In this document: piece by piece, positions 25,867-38,652 of the stretch
Position numbering within the stretch: position 1 is the stretch's first letter
How the letters are laid out: each line of letters opens with the position of its first letter
Assembly (NCBI GenBank): GCA_004794655.1
Contig: SMMW01000555.1
Span: 9,749,501 to 9,813,500, forward strand
DNA length: 64,000 nt
Reading direction: 5' to 3'
Source of the DNA: Marisa cornuarietis
Lineage: Eukaryota > Mollusca > Gastropoda > Architaenioglossa > Ampullariidae
Program-made: the position numbers and the translations under genes
Notes under the pieces: model-generated
What the model was told of the DNA's origin: nothing
Database searches by the model: none
What the model saw: only the letters and a program-made list of their open reading frames with translations

Positions 25867-28800
25867 TTACATCTCAACTATTGTATCCACAATGCCGGGA
25901 AAACTATTGTCTACATAGGCATCAAACTGGCTAGGAGCAAACATCACATGTCTGCAACAGGACAGAAAAAAATCCTTGTCAAAATGTGCGTCAGAGACAT
26001 AATAAAAGTACATAACAAAAAGGTTTTAAATAAATTTTTATCACACAAAACAAGCATAACAGAAAGCACGTTAAAATGTGTCAAAGGAAGGGCTCCTTTT
26101 TGTTAGCAATCAAAGTGATAAAAAGACAATGAAGTAGAAACTACAACTGATATACATTTTCAAGCCCAGTAGCTTATTACTCACTTTTGTGCAGGAAGCC
26201 CAGGCAAACCTTCAGGGTCCAAGAAAGCTCTTTCCAACTGCATCAGTCTGTCATTAACCATACGTAGCTGCAGTGGACTGAAATCAGATTATATGATCGA
26301 ATGACTAGATTTTTCTTTTGGGTGCAGGTCAGAACTAGTCGTTGATAATCATATGGTGACCAAATATTTTTTAAAAACGGAACATGAGTTTTCTTAGCAA
26401 ATGCCAATGAGGCAGACGTAAGCGCCTAAATACTAGGCTAACATAATATGAAATAACCTAATAATGTTGTGAATGGAAGATGGTTACTGAAGAGAATAAT
26501 TAGCTCCAAGAGAACTTTAAAATATTTTAAAGAAAAGTACTGGGGATTTCAGTTTATTACAAACTTAGTATTGGACAGATTTCCACATTAATGTAAGCAT
26601 AGCTTATATTCAGCATGTCATATGAAGGAGCCAATTTGTTCTACTGTACAGTTATTTTATGTTAGAGGTATAAGTGTCAACTCGCAACCATTCACGAGAA
26701 AGGGTCCCGTATGGGTCTCGAAGGAGTTTTCTTAGTTTGTTTGACTTCAGAGCAGTTGTCTATAAGTCTGAGCCATAAAACCTTCATTTTACTTACCTTT
26801 TATACGATCTCGTGTATAGAACCCCCCACGACTACCTGCAACATGTTACTGAAGATCACAAGTATTTCATTTACCTGCTATTTGCCGATATAGTTTGATT
26901 GACTTTTTCTTGAAATGCTTTTGTAGCCCTAGTGAAATTCACAATGGCTGAATCCATGGCTTCTACAAGAAATAAAATATAAACAATATAGTGTCATTCA
27001 GAACTGACCTCGTACAATCCCTCTTCTCTGATAGTATAATCTTTATTTCAATAGTTTCTTGTTTTCAGGTTTTCTGTTTTTGTTGGGCTTTTTTAAAATA
27101 AGAAAAGGATAAACTATTCCGAACTATATTATGAATATTATGAACGATAACAGAAGGTAGAAGAGAAAGCCTAGTTTGAAGCTAGTATTTTTCAGAAAGC
27201 TGCATGAAAAGTGAATTATTGGTGTGGAAAATTGAATGTTATTTGTGATATTAAAAGTCTTCTGATTAATTATTTCCCGATAGATTGTGTTAAATATTTT
27301 TAAACGTTGAAGTGGATTTTTCTAAGACTTACCAACGTTTACACCATGTGCTTCCCACGAGGTTGTATTGAGAAGAGTATAGAAGATAGAAACCGCCGAA
27401 GAATACCTCTCTACCTTGAAAGGCAGTAGCTTACAATTCGCCAGGTTGCTGTCAAAGACAGAAGAATGTCTCTACATTCGTTATTCCTCTGTTGTTGTTT
27501 TTAAGATATAGTCCTTCGACTTCTTCAATTTATCTTTACGTTTTGTCTTTACGTGACAGTTGCTCATTATGCGGCTTTACTTATGTGTCTTATTGATAAG
27601 TATAGCTGCTTAACTACAAAATGTAACAACAAAACTATGAACTGATGTCACCTCCTACGTTATCTGACGTTAGATACAGAGCTATTACAGTATAAACCTA
27701 ACTTCAATGTTTACAAATAATGTAACATTCATTTTATATTTTGTTTTTTTTTAATCTTTCATTCTTTGTTTTCGTTGTTCTTTTCGTGTGAATTTTTTTC
27801 TCTCACTCTCTCACTTCACCTGTTTGTGTCTGTCTATTGTAGAAGTGGTAAAAAACAATTGTTATATTTATAGAATGTGAAATCAATGAACAATAACCTG
27901 GTCATAACACCCCAAAGCTTTGTCATCGCGGCATTCGCTACAAAGCCGGGATCAATAAACTTGTCATAAGCAAAGAAAGTTTCGTAACTTGAGTGGTAGA
28001 GGGGGTACGTCAATATCGGCAAGTTAGCCTGCAACAATATACAGACAGCAATTGATTAACTCCGTCAAAAAAACAACTTTAATAGTAGATAACTACAGTG
28101 GTATTAATCCACTGGCAAAGGAGCTTGAGAAAAATGGGACGAGACCGTAGTTTCCTTTACATATCAACAGAAGGTGTTTGATTTCAGGCTGAACACGTTA
28201 CAGTGCCGGGAGATTCAGCATCCAGAGCTACTTAAAGGCCTAGTGGGTTGCAAATCTTTTCCAAATAACTGGATAAAGCTCGGTGCTAGGTTCTATATAC
28301 CAAAATCTAGATAAATACCATCTTCCAATCTATAAATAAAATGTGACGGTTATAAACATCACCATGGAGATAGAGAGTGAAACCTCCTGACGTCATATTT
28401 ATAAATAGATGCATGTGTTAACATACATTATAGTCGCAGCTGTGAGATCATTGGCTGAAAGCTTGACAAAGAAATCGAATTTATGTACACTCCTGACTTC
28501 TGAGATGATGACCCCTTTCTGTACATCATCTTTTTAAGCACGGAAGGGGGTATTCATCTGAATTTGGAGAACTAGTAATTTAACTTGAGTTTAAAAAAAT
28601 TGCACGCACTTGACCTTTAAGCACACATTAAAGCCATCTCATGGTAAATGTGATGAACTACATTGAACAAATAATTGACCATCTTTCACCTCGTCATAAG
28701 TTATCCACATGTCAACACTCGGAACTCCTGCACGCTGATAAAACGCTGCCATGTCACTTCCGGATCCGAGGGAGTAGTAAAGACTGGCACAAAAGAAGTC

Positions 28801-31020
28801 GACTTGCTTAATAAATGTCTTATACAGTCTAGAGTTCTGATGTTTGTTTGTTTGTTTGTTTTTTGTCCTTTTAAATGTTTTTCCTAGATATGTTTCCCTT
28901 CGGAAGTGTGCGTGATTTTATTAAGAATTTTTTTCTTTAATCATAAATGACACATGTAGTAATGTAGTATAGAGATGACTTGATCATTGGATCGTCTGAG
29001 GTATGACAGCTTCACCAGAATATGCCTCAGAATGTTTACTACTAAACTTTAAGAACAAGGTACAAAAGCAACACAGAACTCAAAATAAACCTCAAGATCA
29101 CAAAGGTACTAGCTGTTGTATGCATGTTTGAGCAGAACAAAATCTCACTATGGCTCTTTGTCAACTTCACCGGATACCGGTCTGTGCAGCCACATGTCGT
29201 ATATTGTTGTGAATGCAGGATCTACACTCGGAACCTGCAACACACAGCTACATGTCACACATTGTTGTGAATGTATAATATGTCCCCAGCGTCCCGGATC
29301 TTCATTTATCATGACTGTGCCAGTTCTGTGTCCAGATTTCTAAACTAACTTTTTAGCGATTACAACTTACGACACTTACTTCGTACAGTCACTATACATG
29401 GCATTACTAAACCTAAAGAAAGAGGTGCAGTACTTCAAGTAGATTCTCTAGTGAATACTTCATAGTAGACAATACGCAAGTGGACGAACAATAAATGTTC
29501 TGATGCGATGGAGTCTGTTCTAAACGCAGACCCATTGGTTCAACTCATTGCATTTACTCACGAGTTTAGCTGCATCATAAAGTGCATCCTGCAAAAGAGG
29601 GCTGGCGCCTGCCGCCACCGTGAAGTTTGAAACTGCTGAGTAATCTACGTTCAGGTAGGCTACACCTCGCTGCAGCAACACTTTCAGGTGTTCCTGTTTA
29701 AAACCACACACACACACACACATGCATATTATAGTTTGCATCTGCCGATCATCACTAAAGAACAAAAATGCTGAAAACTAAGATGTAGGAAATCCTCTGG
29801 AGTACAACCTACCTCTACCCACTCGGTAGATCCTATCAGTCCCTGCTCCTCAGCATCCCAGCTGCAAAATACTATAGTTCGGCGAGGTCGGTGACCTGTG
29901 AGAGGGGGGAAAATAAGAAAGGTCGTTTAAATTGACGATAAAACGCTCAACAAAGCAGAAATACTTGAGTGCCACCTGGTTTTCGTACCTTTGCACGTTC
30001 AAGCTTAAAGAATAATTGCTGCCAACAGAGAATGTGCCCAGCACAAGATTTTCTGCATTTATTAATAGCTCCATGTTGACTCTCGAGAACAGCAGCAAGT
30101 AAACGGGTGCATACCCTGTTTAAGGAGCTCTCCAAACACACGAGTAAGCTCAGTTAGTGAAGCTGCTCCTGACAAAGGGTCAAAAGCGCCAAACGCCCAG
30201 GCATCGTGGTGGTTGCCAAGGAGCACATAGCGATCTGAAATAAATAATTCAGCTATTATTTTGTTTCTTGTTTTTGACGACAACCCAGAATCCAACAGTC
30301 ATATCGTCGCAGATCCTAACTAAAGAAAACATACAAGGAACAAAGGGCATTATTCTGAACCAGATGTTTACACAAAAATTATGAGAGCCTTTGGAGTAAT
30401 TAAGAATAAAGGCATGAATCTGCTTCTTTTATGTCCGTTGCACTTGTAGAGACAGCATTCAATTCTAACAAAGAGCTCATTCTGATTGAAATGACACAAA
30501 GCTTAAGATTTTGAGGATTAAAAGCTAATTTTATATACGATCGAGAAATATTGTCTTGTTTGTCAGTGGAATGCAATTCTTTAAGAATTTGTTGATTGTT
30601 CAAGATATTTGTTTTATAACTTACGCCACAAACGTCTTCTCCTAGATTCAAATGTCTGACGGTCAGTTTCTTGTCTTACCTGGTTCTTGGCTGCCTTTTA
30701 TCACACCTATGACATTGTAGACTGGCTTTACTTCTAAGTAGTTGTTTACATTTAGCCGCACCTTCCTGCAAGCAACATTATTTAAATCTTTAATGAAGGG
30801 GGGAAAGTTTACCTGACGTTGCAACAAATGCCAACGATTCGTTTTTCAGTACGAGTCTGTAATCGATCTTAAACGTTTCGCAGTTTCTTGCCATCTGTAC
30901 GTATGCCTGTGCTACAAAAGCAGACATCTGTTTATAAGCATAAACTGTACACTCACACAAATCAAACGTAATTACGTGTATTGACATCAATACATGTCTG
31001 CACGCGCTTCACCCTTACGC

Positions 31021-31084
<64 letters not shown>

Positions 31085-31323
31085 AATATTCCCTTACCAT
31101 CTGGTTTAAAAACAGATGTTTGTTAATATCCGCTACGTAACTGGCAAAAAATATTCAGACAATTAATCCCTCTACCAGGCACGTTTTTCTCACAGTATGT
31201 ATTAATAATAATAATAATTTATTCAGTTTTTGGAAGGCCATCTGGCCCATATCAACATCAAGTACTGCTGGTTACATACACATTATGTATGTATGTATGT
31301 ATGTATGTATGTATGTATGTATG

Positions 31324-31354
<31 letters not shown>

Positions 31355-34300
31355 TCAGCTTCTTACATGAATCACATTATTCAAAGAATACAGAAACTGA
31401 ACGCTCGACATTATGAAAATCAGCATCTTACAAATGTGCCTCTCCATATCCTCGGCCAATGCGATACGAGATGTTTAGCCCGCCTCTCCACTCATCCGGA
31501 ACCAGTGGCCCAGACAGATTTCTGACAACACAAACGACAAAAAGAACTCGAGAGACTTAGAGTATTTTTCACTATTTGCACAAACGTGAGCACTACTCCC
31601 TCAACAGACCAATCCCTGTTTTACAATAAGAGTCTATGTGTATTTGAGCATCTCCGACAATCATCCAATAAAAAATAGATACTTATGCAGTTCAGTATTT
31701 TACTAAGCAAGTTATTTTTAATCATATTTCTGACCTAATGTATTTGTATCTATTGAAAAATTGACACTTTGTTTTTTTCGTATTTTTATTTATTTTTTTT
31801 ATTTACATTATATTTTTAACCTATAAAGTCTGAGAGTATATGTATCTTAATAACTGCATACCTACCTAAGAAGCTCAATGGCATCGATGTATCCGATTGG
31901 CTGGCAAGGTATTTTCGGCAGTGACGTAGCGTTAACCCTATTGGCGTAGTCTACAAAAGACAAAAATAATTCTTATTCGGTGATTTGTGTGACTGGCGTA
32001 TTAGGTTTTCAAAGAGAGATTTAAAGTTTTCGTTTACACTTCAAGGGCACCCAGTCTGCACTATGAGCGGTCTATAGCTTAACACATTGTACGGCAATTT
32101 CCAGATGGAAAGGACAATCATCCCATCACAATAGGTATTATACGGCAAGATAAACACACCACTTAATGCTTATTTTGTAATATGTGTTATTTTTCAACAT
32201 TTACATGTAAGATTTCAAATTTTATACACCTTCAAAAAATACTTTTTATATACATTGGACCTTTGCAGTAGAGGTTCAGTTGTTGGCACCTGTTGGTGCT
32301 GATGGGATGATTATGTCCCTTTTGTCTAGGCTAACTAAAATATCTGTTAGTTATTGAGAAGCATCTTATTATTTTTCTTTATTTCGTTGCAAATGTCCAC
32401 TTATCCGTTGTAACTTTTCCTCCGAGCCGAAGGCCGTGAAGTGCCGGGAACTGTTTCGCAATTATCTTTGAATTTGGAAACGAGGCTGCGCCTGACAGGC
32501 TGAGTTGCTTTGTTCTCCTGTGACTTTTGCCATTTTCGTGTGCAACGTCTTTGTTATTCGTACCCATAGGTTTCTTATAGTTGCAAGTTGTATTTGTTTC
32601 TCTTAAGCTTTCCTCTGTTATTGTTTTACTATTTGTAATTGCCTTGCTTTATGTTTTTGTTGCGGACTTTACTTTTAACGGTTACATTCTCGGCCATTAG
32701 ATCTGATTCTTTATCTCGCTTTCCTGTTGCTTGTTCTGTTTTTTCTTCTCTGAACTTAGCCTAACTTTAAATCCTCATCAGTTCTAATATCTTTTATCGT
32801 TTTCTTCTTATTGTATTTTTTTTAACTCGTGCTGCATTTTATTTTTATGTCATAGAATTATGACAAGACAGTTTGTCTACTCGACAACACAGTTATCATT
32901 ATTGAATCCCCTTGCAACTCTTCCACTTCCAGCCTGTTTAGTTGACACTTTGAGAAGATTTTCCCTTTACTATGATTCTATAAATGTTGACTGCCCATCG
33001 AAAAAAACAGATTCGAATCCGTCGCTATCGTGCTGGTCGCCGTAAACAGCGTACATTGAAAAAATCCATCACCTGCTCTGTAGTTATTCTGTCTCGTGCC
33101 CCCCTTCACCTGATTCTGAGTCTGACTCCGGTGTTGTGAAAGCTTCGCTGTGTGTCAACTCTCTGCTGAATCGTGTTTCCCATACACAGCAGCATCAGCG
33201 TCAGCGTGGACGTGATGAGAGTGAACCAGTTGGGTTGACTAACGTTACACCAAACCGACATGGTCGTCTGAGAACAGGAGACTGCCAAGTTTCCTGCACA
33301 CGACAACTGAACACTCGCCTCCACGTTGGGCTTTTCAACGCCCAGTCTGTATCGTCTGCACAACAGTCACTGAAGCGAGCTGAAATCGTAGAATTTGTCT
33401 TAGACCGCCGCCTTGATATTTTCATCATCACTGAGACGTGGCTTAAACAATATGGCGACTAGAGTGTGTGTGTTGATCTTACTCCAGTGGGCTACTGTCT
33501 GAAATCTTTCCCCCGCCCTACACGTGGTGGTGGTATTGCTATAATCTACAGATCATCACTTGCCAAGTACCTGTCTTTTACTACTGCCGTATCGTTCCCT
33601 CACACATCTTTTGAATTTGTACAAGTCTCCTCTTCGGCTCCTCATTGCTCGATGCACCTGCTCTGCATCTACAGACCTCCTAGCGCCAGGAACAAACAGC
33701 CTCTACATTTTTCTCAGAATTCCATGATCTTTTGGATTATAGCAATGCACTAACTGGACCCGCAAGACTCCTTGGAGATGTGAATGTACACTTTGACAAC
33801 AGTTCTCATCCTGACACTGTCAAACTGTCCGAAATGCTGCACACCTTTCGTTTTGTCCAGTCCGTGTCGCAACCAACTCACAAAAGAGATCACATCCTGG
33901 ACTGGGTCATACATCGACCTGATGACCACTTAGTCCAGTCAGTTGATGTTTCCCATGATCTCTCATCTGACCACTACTCTGTACTAATCGAACTGGATCG
34001 CAAATGCCCATCATCGGCGCCAGTTTTCAGACCCACTCGGTCATTACAAAATGTGGATAGACTAGCATTCAAAGCACAGCTGCAGATGGCGCTCCTCCAA
34101 CCACCCTCTGCCGAGCAACTTGACTGTATTTTGCGTCGAATAGTTGATGACCACGTGACCCAGTGTCTCTGATACGCCAGTCTAAATGTGCGCCTTGGTA
34201 TTCACACATCCGTGTCGAACTCCGAGACCTGAAGCGCACGCGCCGGCGAGCTGAACGTGTTTGGCGGAAGACTGGACTCGTCATCCACAAAGAAACTTAT

Positions 34301-37300
34301 AACGCCGCAAAGCGAAGCGTTGCAAAATGCATTTATGAGGCTAAAGCAACATATCTTCAGGGCCAAATAATTAACTGCACCTCCTCCAAAAAACTCTTTG
34401 CCATTTGCACTCAAATGACTGGATCTAAGACAGCAACACCACTGCCTACTGCCTACCCTGCTTCACTGCTGCCGCAAGTTTTTAGTGATTATTTCACCAG
34501 CAAGATATCGGACATTCGATCATCTTTAGACTCGGTGTCGGCGCTTGACAGCATCTCCTGTGATGTCCTCCCGGGATGCTCCATGACCAAGTTCCTCCCA
34601 GTCTCTGAGACCGATGTGAAAGCGGTTATCCTAAAAGCTAAACCAACAACTTGCGAGTTAGATTCGATGCCCACAAGCCTTCTGCTCGAGTGCCTAGATA
34701 CTCTACTTCCTGCCATCACTAATATTGTAAATGTCAGCCTGTCGTCAGGTGTTTTCCCATCTCTGTTCAAAAATGCGGTGGTGAGGCCACTTCTTAAGAA
34801 ATCCACGCTTGATGTTAATGTGCTGAACAACTACCGCCCAGTCTCCAACTTGTCTTTTCTCTCTAAGACCATAGAGAAAATAGTTTTGATGCAGCTCTGG
34901 GCATACTTACAAGAGCACCATCTTATCCCACAAGCTCAGTCGGCATATAGACCTTTCCACAGCACCGAGACCACTCTTATTAAAGTAACAACAGACATAC
35001 TATCTGCTCTTGACAGTGGTGATGTCTCTCCATTAACCCTAATGGACCTGTCTGCTGCATTTGACACTATAGACCACTCTCTGCTTCTTCACAGACTCCA
35101 CACCCTCTACGGGATTTCTGGACCTGCGCTCTCATGGTTAAACTCCTATCTCACTGATAGGACCCAGACTGTGTTAGTTGACGGTCAGATATCTCGCCCT
35201 GCTTCACTTTTCTGTGGTGTTCCCCAAGGCTCAGTACTTGGCCCAGTTCTGTTCATCCTGTATAGTAAGCCCCTTTCATCATGCATCCGGTCTCACCAGG
35301 TTTCTCATCAGTCCTATGCAGACGACACGCAGCTTTACTGTTCCACTCCACCGTCTGAGTCTCACTCTGCTATTAGCTCTCTAGAAACTTGTATCAGTGA
35401 TGTCAAGGGCTGGATGCTAAAAAACAAGCTTAAACTAAATGATGATAAAACGGAAGTCCTCTTGTGCCATAGAAGAAGACATCAACCTTCACTCGTCAGT
35501 CTGCCCAATCACATCAAGGTGGGCGACAGCAACATCACCTTCACGTCATCTGTTAGGAATCTGGGATTTATTGTCACCGCAGACATGACCCTTGATAAAC
35601 ATGTTACATCTGTCTGTCGGTCTGCCTATTATGAGCTCCGTAAGATCAGTGCCATCCGTCACTTTCTCTCCACACGCACTACCAACACTCTTGTCTGCGC
35701 GTTTGTTCTTTCTCGACTTGACTACTGCAACTCCTTGCTGGCAGGCTGCCCTGACTACCTCATTCAGAGACTCCAGAGAGTACAGAACTCTGCTGCGCGT
35801 CTGGTGCTTAGAGCAAGGAAAAGGGAGCATGTCACTCCTCTCCTTCGTTTCCTACACTGGCTACCCGTCCGTTCTCGCATTCAGTACAAACTGTCTGTGC
35901 TGTGTTTTAATTTCTTTGCTGGCTCCTGTCCTATTTCTCTGAACTTCTCATCCCTTACTCTCCGGCCAGACAATTACGCTCTTCGTCTGACGACCGTATC
36001 CTAACTGTTCCTGTCACCAGAACAACAACAACATATGGTCACAGGACGTTTGGCTACTGTGCTGCAAAACAATGGAACTCTCTTCCTTTCCATATCCGCC
36101 ACCTTCCTACAATTGAATCCTTCAAATCTGCACTGAAAACGCACCTCTTCCTTGAGCATTACTCCTAACACAGTCCACAATGCTAGTCCTTACCTTCCCC
36201 CTTCCCTCTTGCTACTTTACCCATCACTATTTTTCTCTGTTCCTGTTACCTGATGCCTTTGCTATCTGTTTCGTCGTCAGTACTGTCGTTTTCTTTCGTC
36301 CCCTTTGTTCTGTATCTACTTAGTCCACGTCTCTTCCCATTTTAAGCGCTAAGAGCATGCTCTCTATGAGTGTGAATATGCGCTATAAAAATCTTCACTA
36401 TTATTATTATTATCTTAGTGTAGCTCGCTACACACCCGATTTATGTCGCACTATACAGTAGGCTATAGACCAGGTGGTCGGATTACATTGGGCAAGACCT
36501 TACTTACAGGTTGAAGGGTACAGGGGAGTCTCCAGGTCGGCATCTCCACCGATCGTTCCCCGCTGAATACCAGTGGGTGGCAACCACCACGATTCAGGGT
36601 ATGGCTTGCTTTGGTCAATATTGAAGTCACTGGGGTCCGAGTACAAAATCACCCCAGCGGCATTGTAACGCTCGGCAAACTTCACCTGTTCATAACATAA
36701 AGTAGAACGACTCTAAAATATTATCTAATGAGGGGCGCATCAACAATTTAATCATTTGTGAAAACAGCTGGCGATGATTTAAAATAATTTTTCGGGAATT
36801 TATACTACTCCATATGGCCATGGTGTAACCTTCCTCTCTTTCGACTAGCCAATCATCGCAATGCGTTAATATAATTTGATGACTCTTAGTGAAAAACCTG
36901 AAGACGCTTGTGTCCATGGCAACGTTTAGTTTTGCATTGTGATGGTCTATGATAGTCGAGAAGAAACTCCAGGAGCAATATGACAATATTACGCAGAGGT
37001 AACGTTAGCCTAGGTTTAAAAAAACAACAACAAAAACAGTTATGGGGTACTGTAATTGCAAATAGGCGTTGATCTAGGAGGTTGGATGAGAATGTAGAGT
37101 TCCCAGGTCCACACCTAAACCTACAGAGGGCTTGTTACCATTGCAGGTACTTAAGGCGAGATAAACCAAACCCAGGGGTAATAATCTCAGATCATAGCTA
37201 TGATCCCCATTTACACGATTATCATGTTCCATTCGTTATTAACGAGTGTACAAACCCAGGAACGAAGATCCGCAATACATGTGTAAATTAATGAAGCAAT

Positions 37301-38620
37301 TGAAAAATAAACTCATAGAGATACAGCTCTACATACAAACATAAATACAAATATGGAAAAATATATTGGCCAATGCTTTAGCTTCTTTTATGTCACAGAT
37401 TGAGGTTATTATAACAAGGTTACAGATACTCACTTTATCTCCACGAAATATTTTGCCGTAGCGGGCAATAACTATGGCTCCAGTCAGATTGACTGACAAG
37501 TTTTTCGTCAAATATATAAAGTCCTCTGCTCTTCCGTAGTTCACATAAACCAGGTCTCCCTGGAACAGAAACATAAATGTGTGAATGCTTGTGTAATAAG
37601 GTGCCAGTGCCAGCAAACTCATTACCTTACCTACCCACCAGCCCGACACATTTACACACACACACACTGTCGTACACAGAAAGATAAACACATATCTGCA
37701 TGTTTAATAAAAAAAGAAGTAAGGCTTAAAATAGATCTTTTCGGGCAACTAAATTTTTAAGAAGATTTATAATGACAACTCTGTTCTCGTCTGAAATAAA
37801 TTGCAAGTGGTTACTGTTTCTGGAGGTGCCTACGGCGTATAATAACAGCTTTTCGTGTGCCTGATGTCAAAATACTGCACAACGGCCTCAATGTAGACCC
37901 TAAAGCCCCTTTCCAAGTGAGTGACATGCTCTTTACATACTCACTGTGACGTCAGCAGCGGGTGAGTATGCGTTGTAGGGCGGCACGATATCGGAGTTGT
38001 TCTCTGCTGGCGTGAGTACCACCTCGTACTTGTGTGTCTCAAACACCACATCTCCTGAGGTCGTGTTTGTGATCTGAATCTGAAGCAACATGACAGAGTC
38101 AGCAGCGCTCAGCGACTGTTATTGTCAATCAGAATTTTTAGTGAACTACTGCCCTCTAGGACTCACCACGTTGGGGTTGGTCTTGTTGGGGAAGGAGAGG
38201 AGGACGTTGTAGGTGGCGAGGTGAACGTCATCCAAGCCGTTGGCCTGCCACTGACTCTGCATCAGTCTGGCGAGTTCTGCGTCCTTCTCTGTACCCTCCA
38301 GTCTGGGTTCTTTAGAATATTCCCTGAAACGAGTTTGTTTGGAAATGCTAAGCAGAAAGTAATTATAGCCATCTAACAGAGTTTATTACAGTCGGCAGCC
38401 TTTGAATAACCACGATACACTGTAGATGGTAAGCATTCTGAATTAATCAAAAGTAAAAGTGACCAAAAGTGGGACCAATAAATTTTTTAAACTAACCTGG
38501 GTTAAAGAACATGCTCGGTCAAAGCTACATTCGTTCAATGCTCACATGCCACATCTTTATTTAATTTCACAAATAAATTGCACACGCACACGCACGCACA
38601 CACACCCACACATCCACACC

Positions 38621-38652
<32 letters not shown>

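Noticed and set aside
31022..31353. Tandem repeats resembling a CRISPR-like array
   Set aside because: Pure (CA)n and (TATG)n microsatellites without spacers, in an animal intron.
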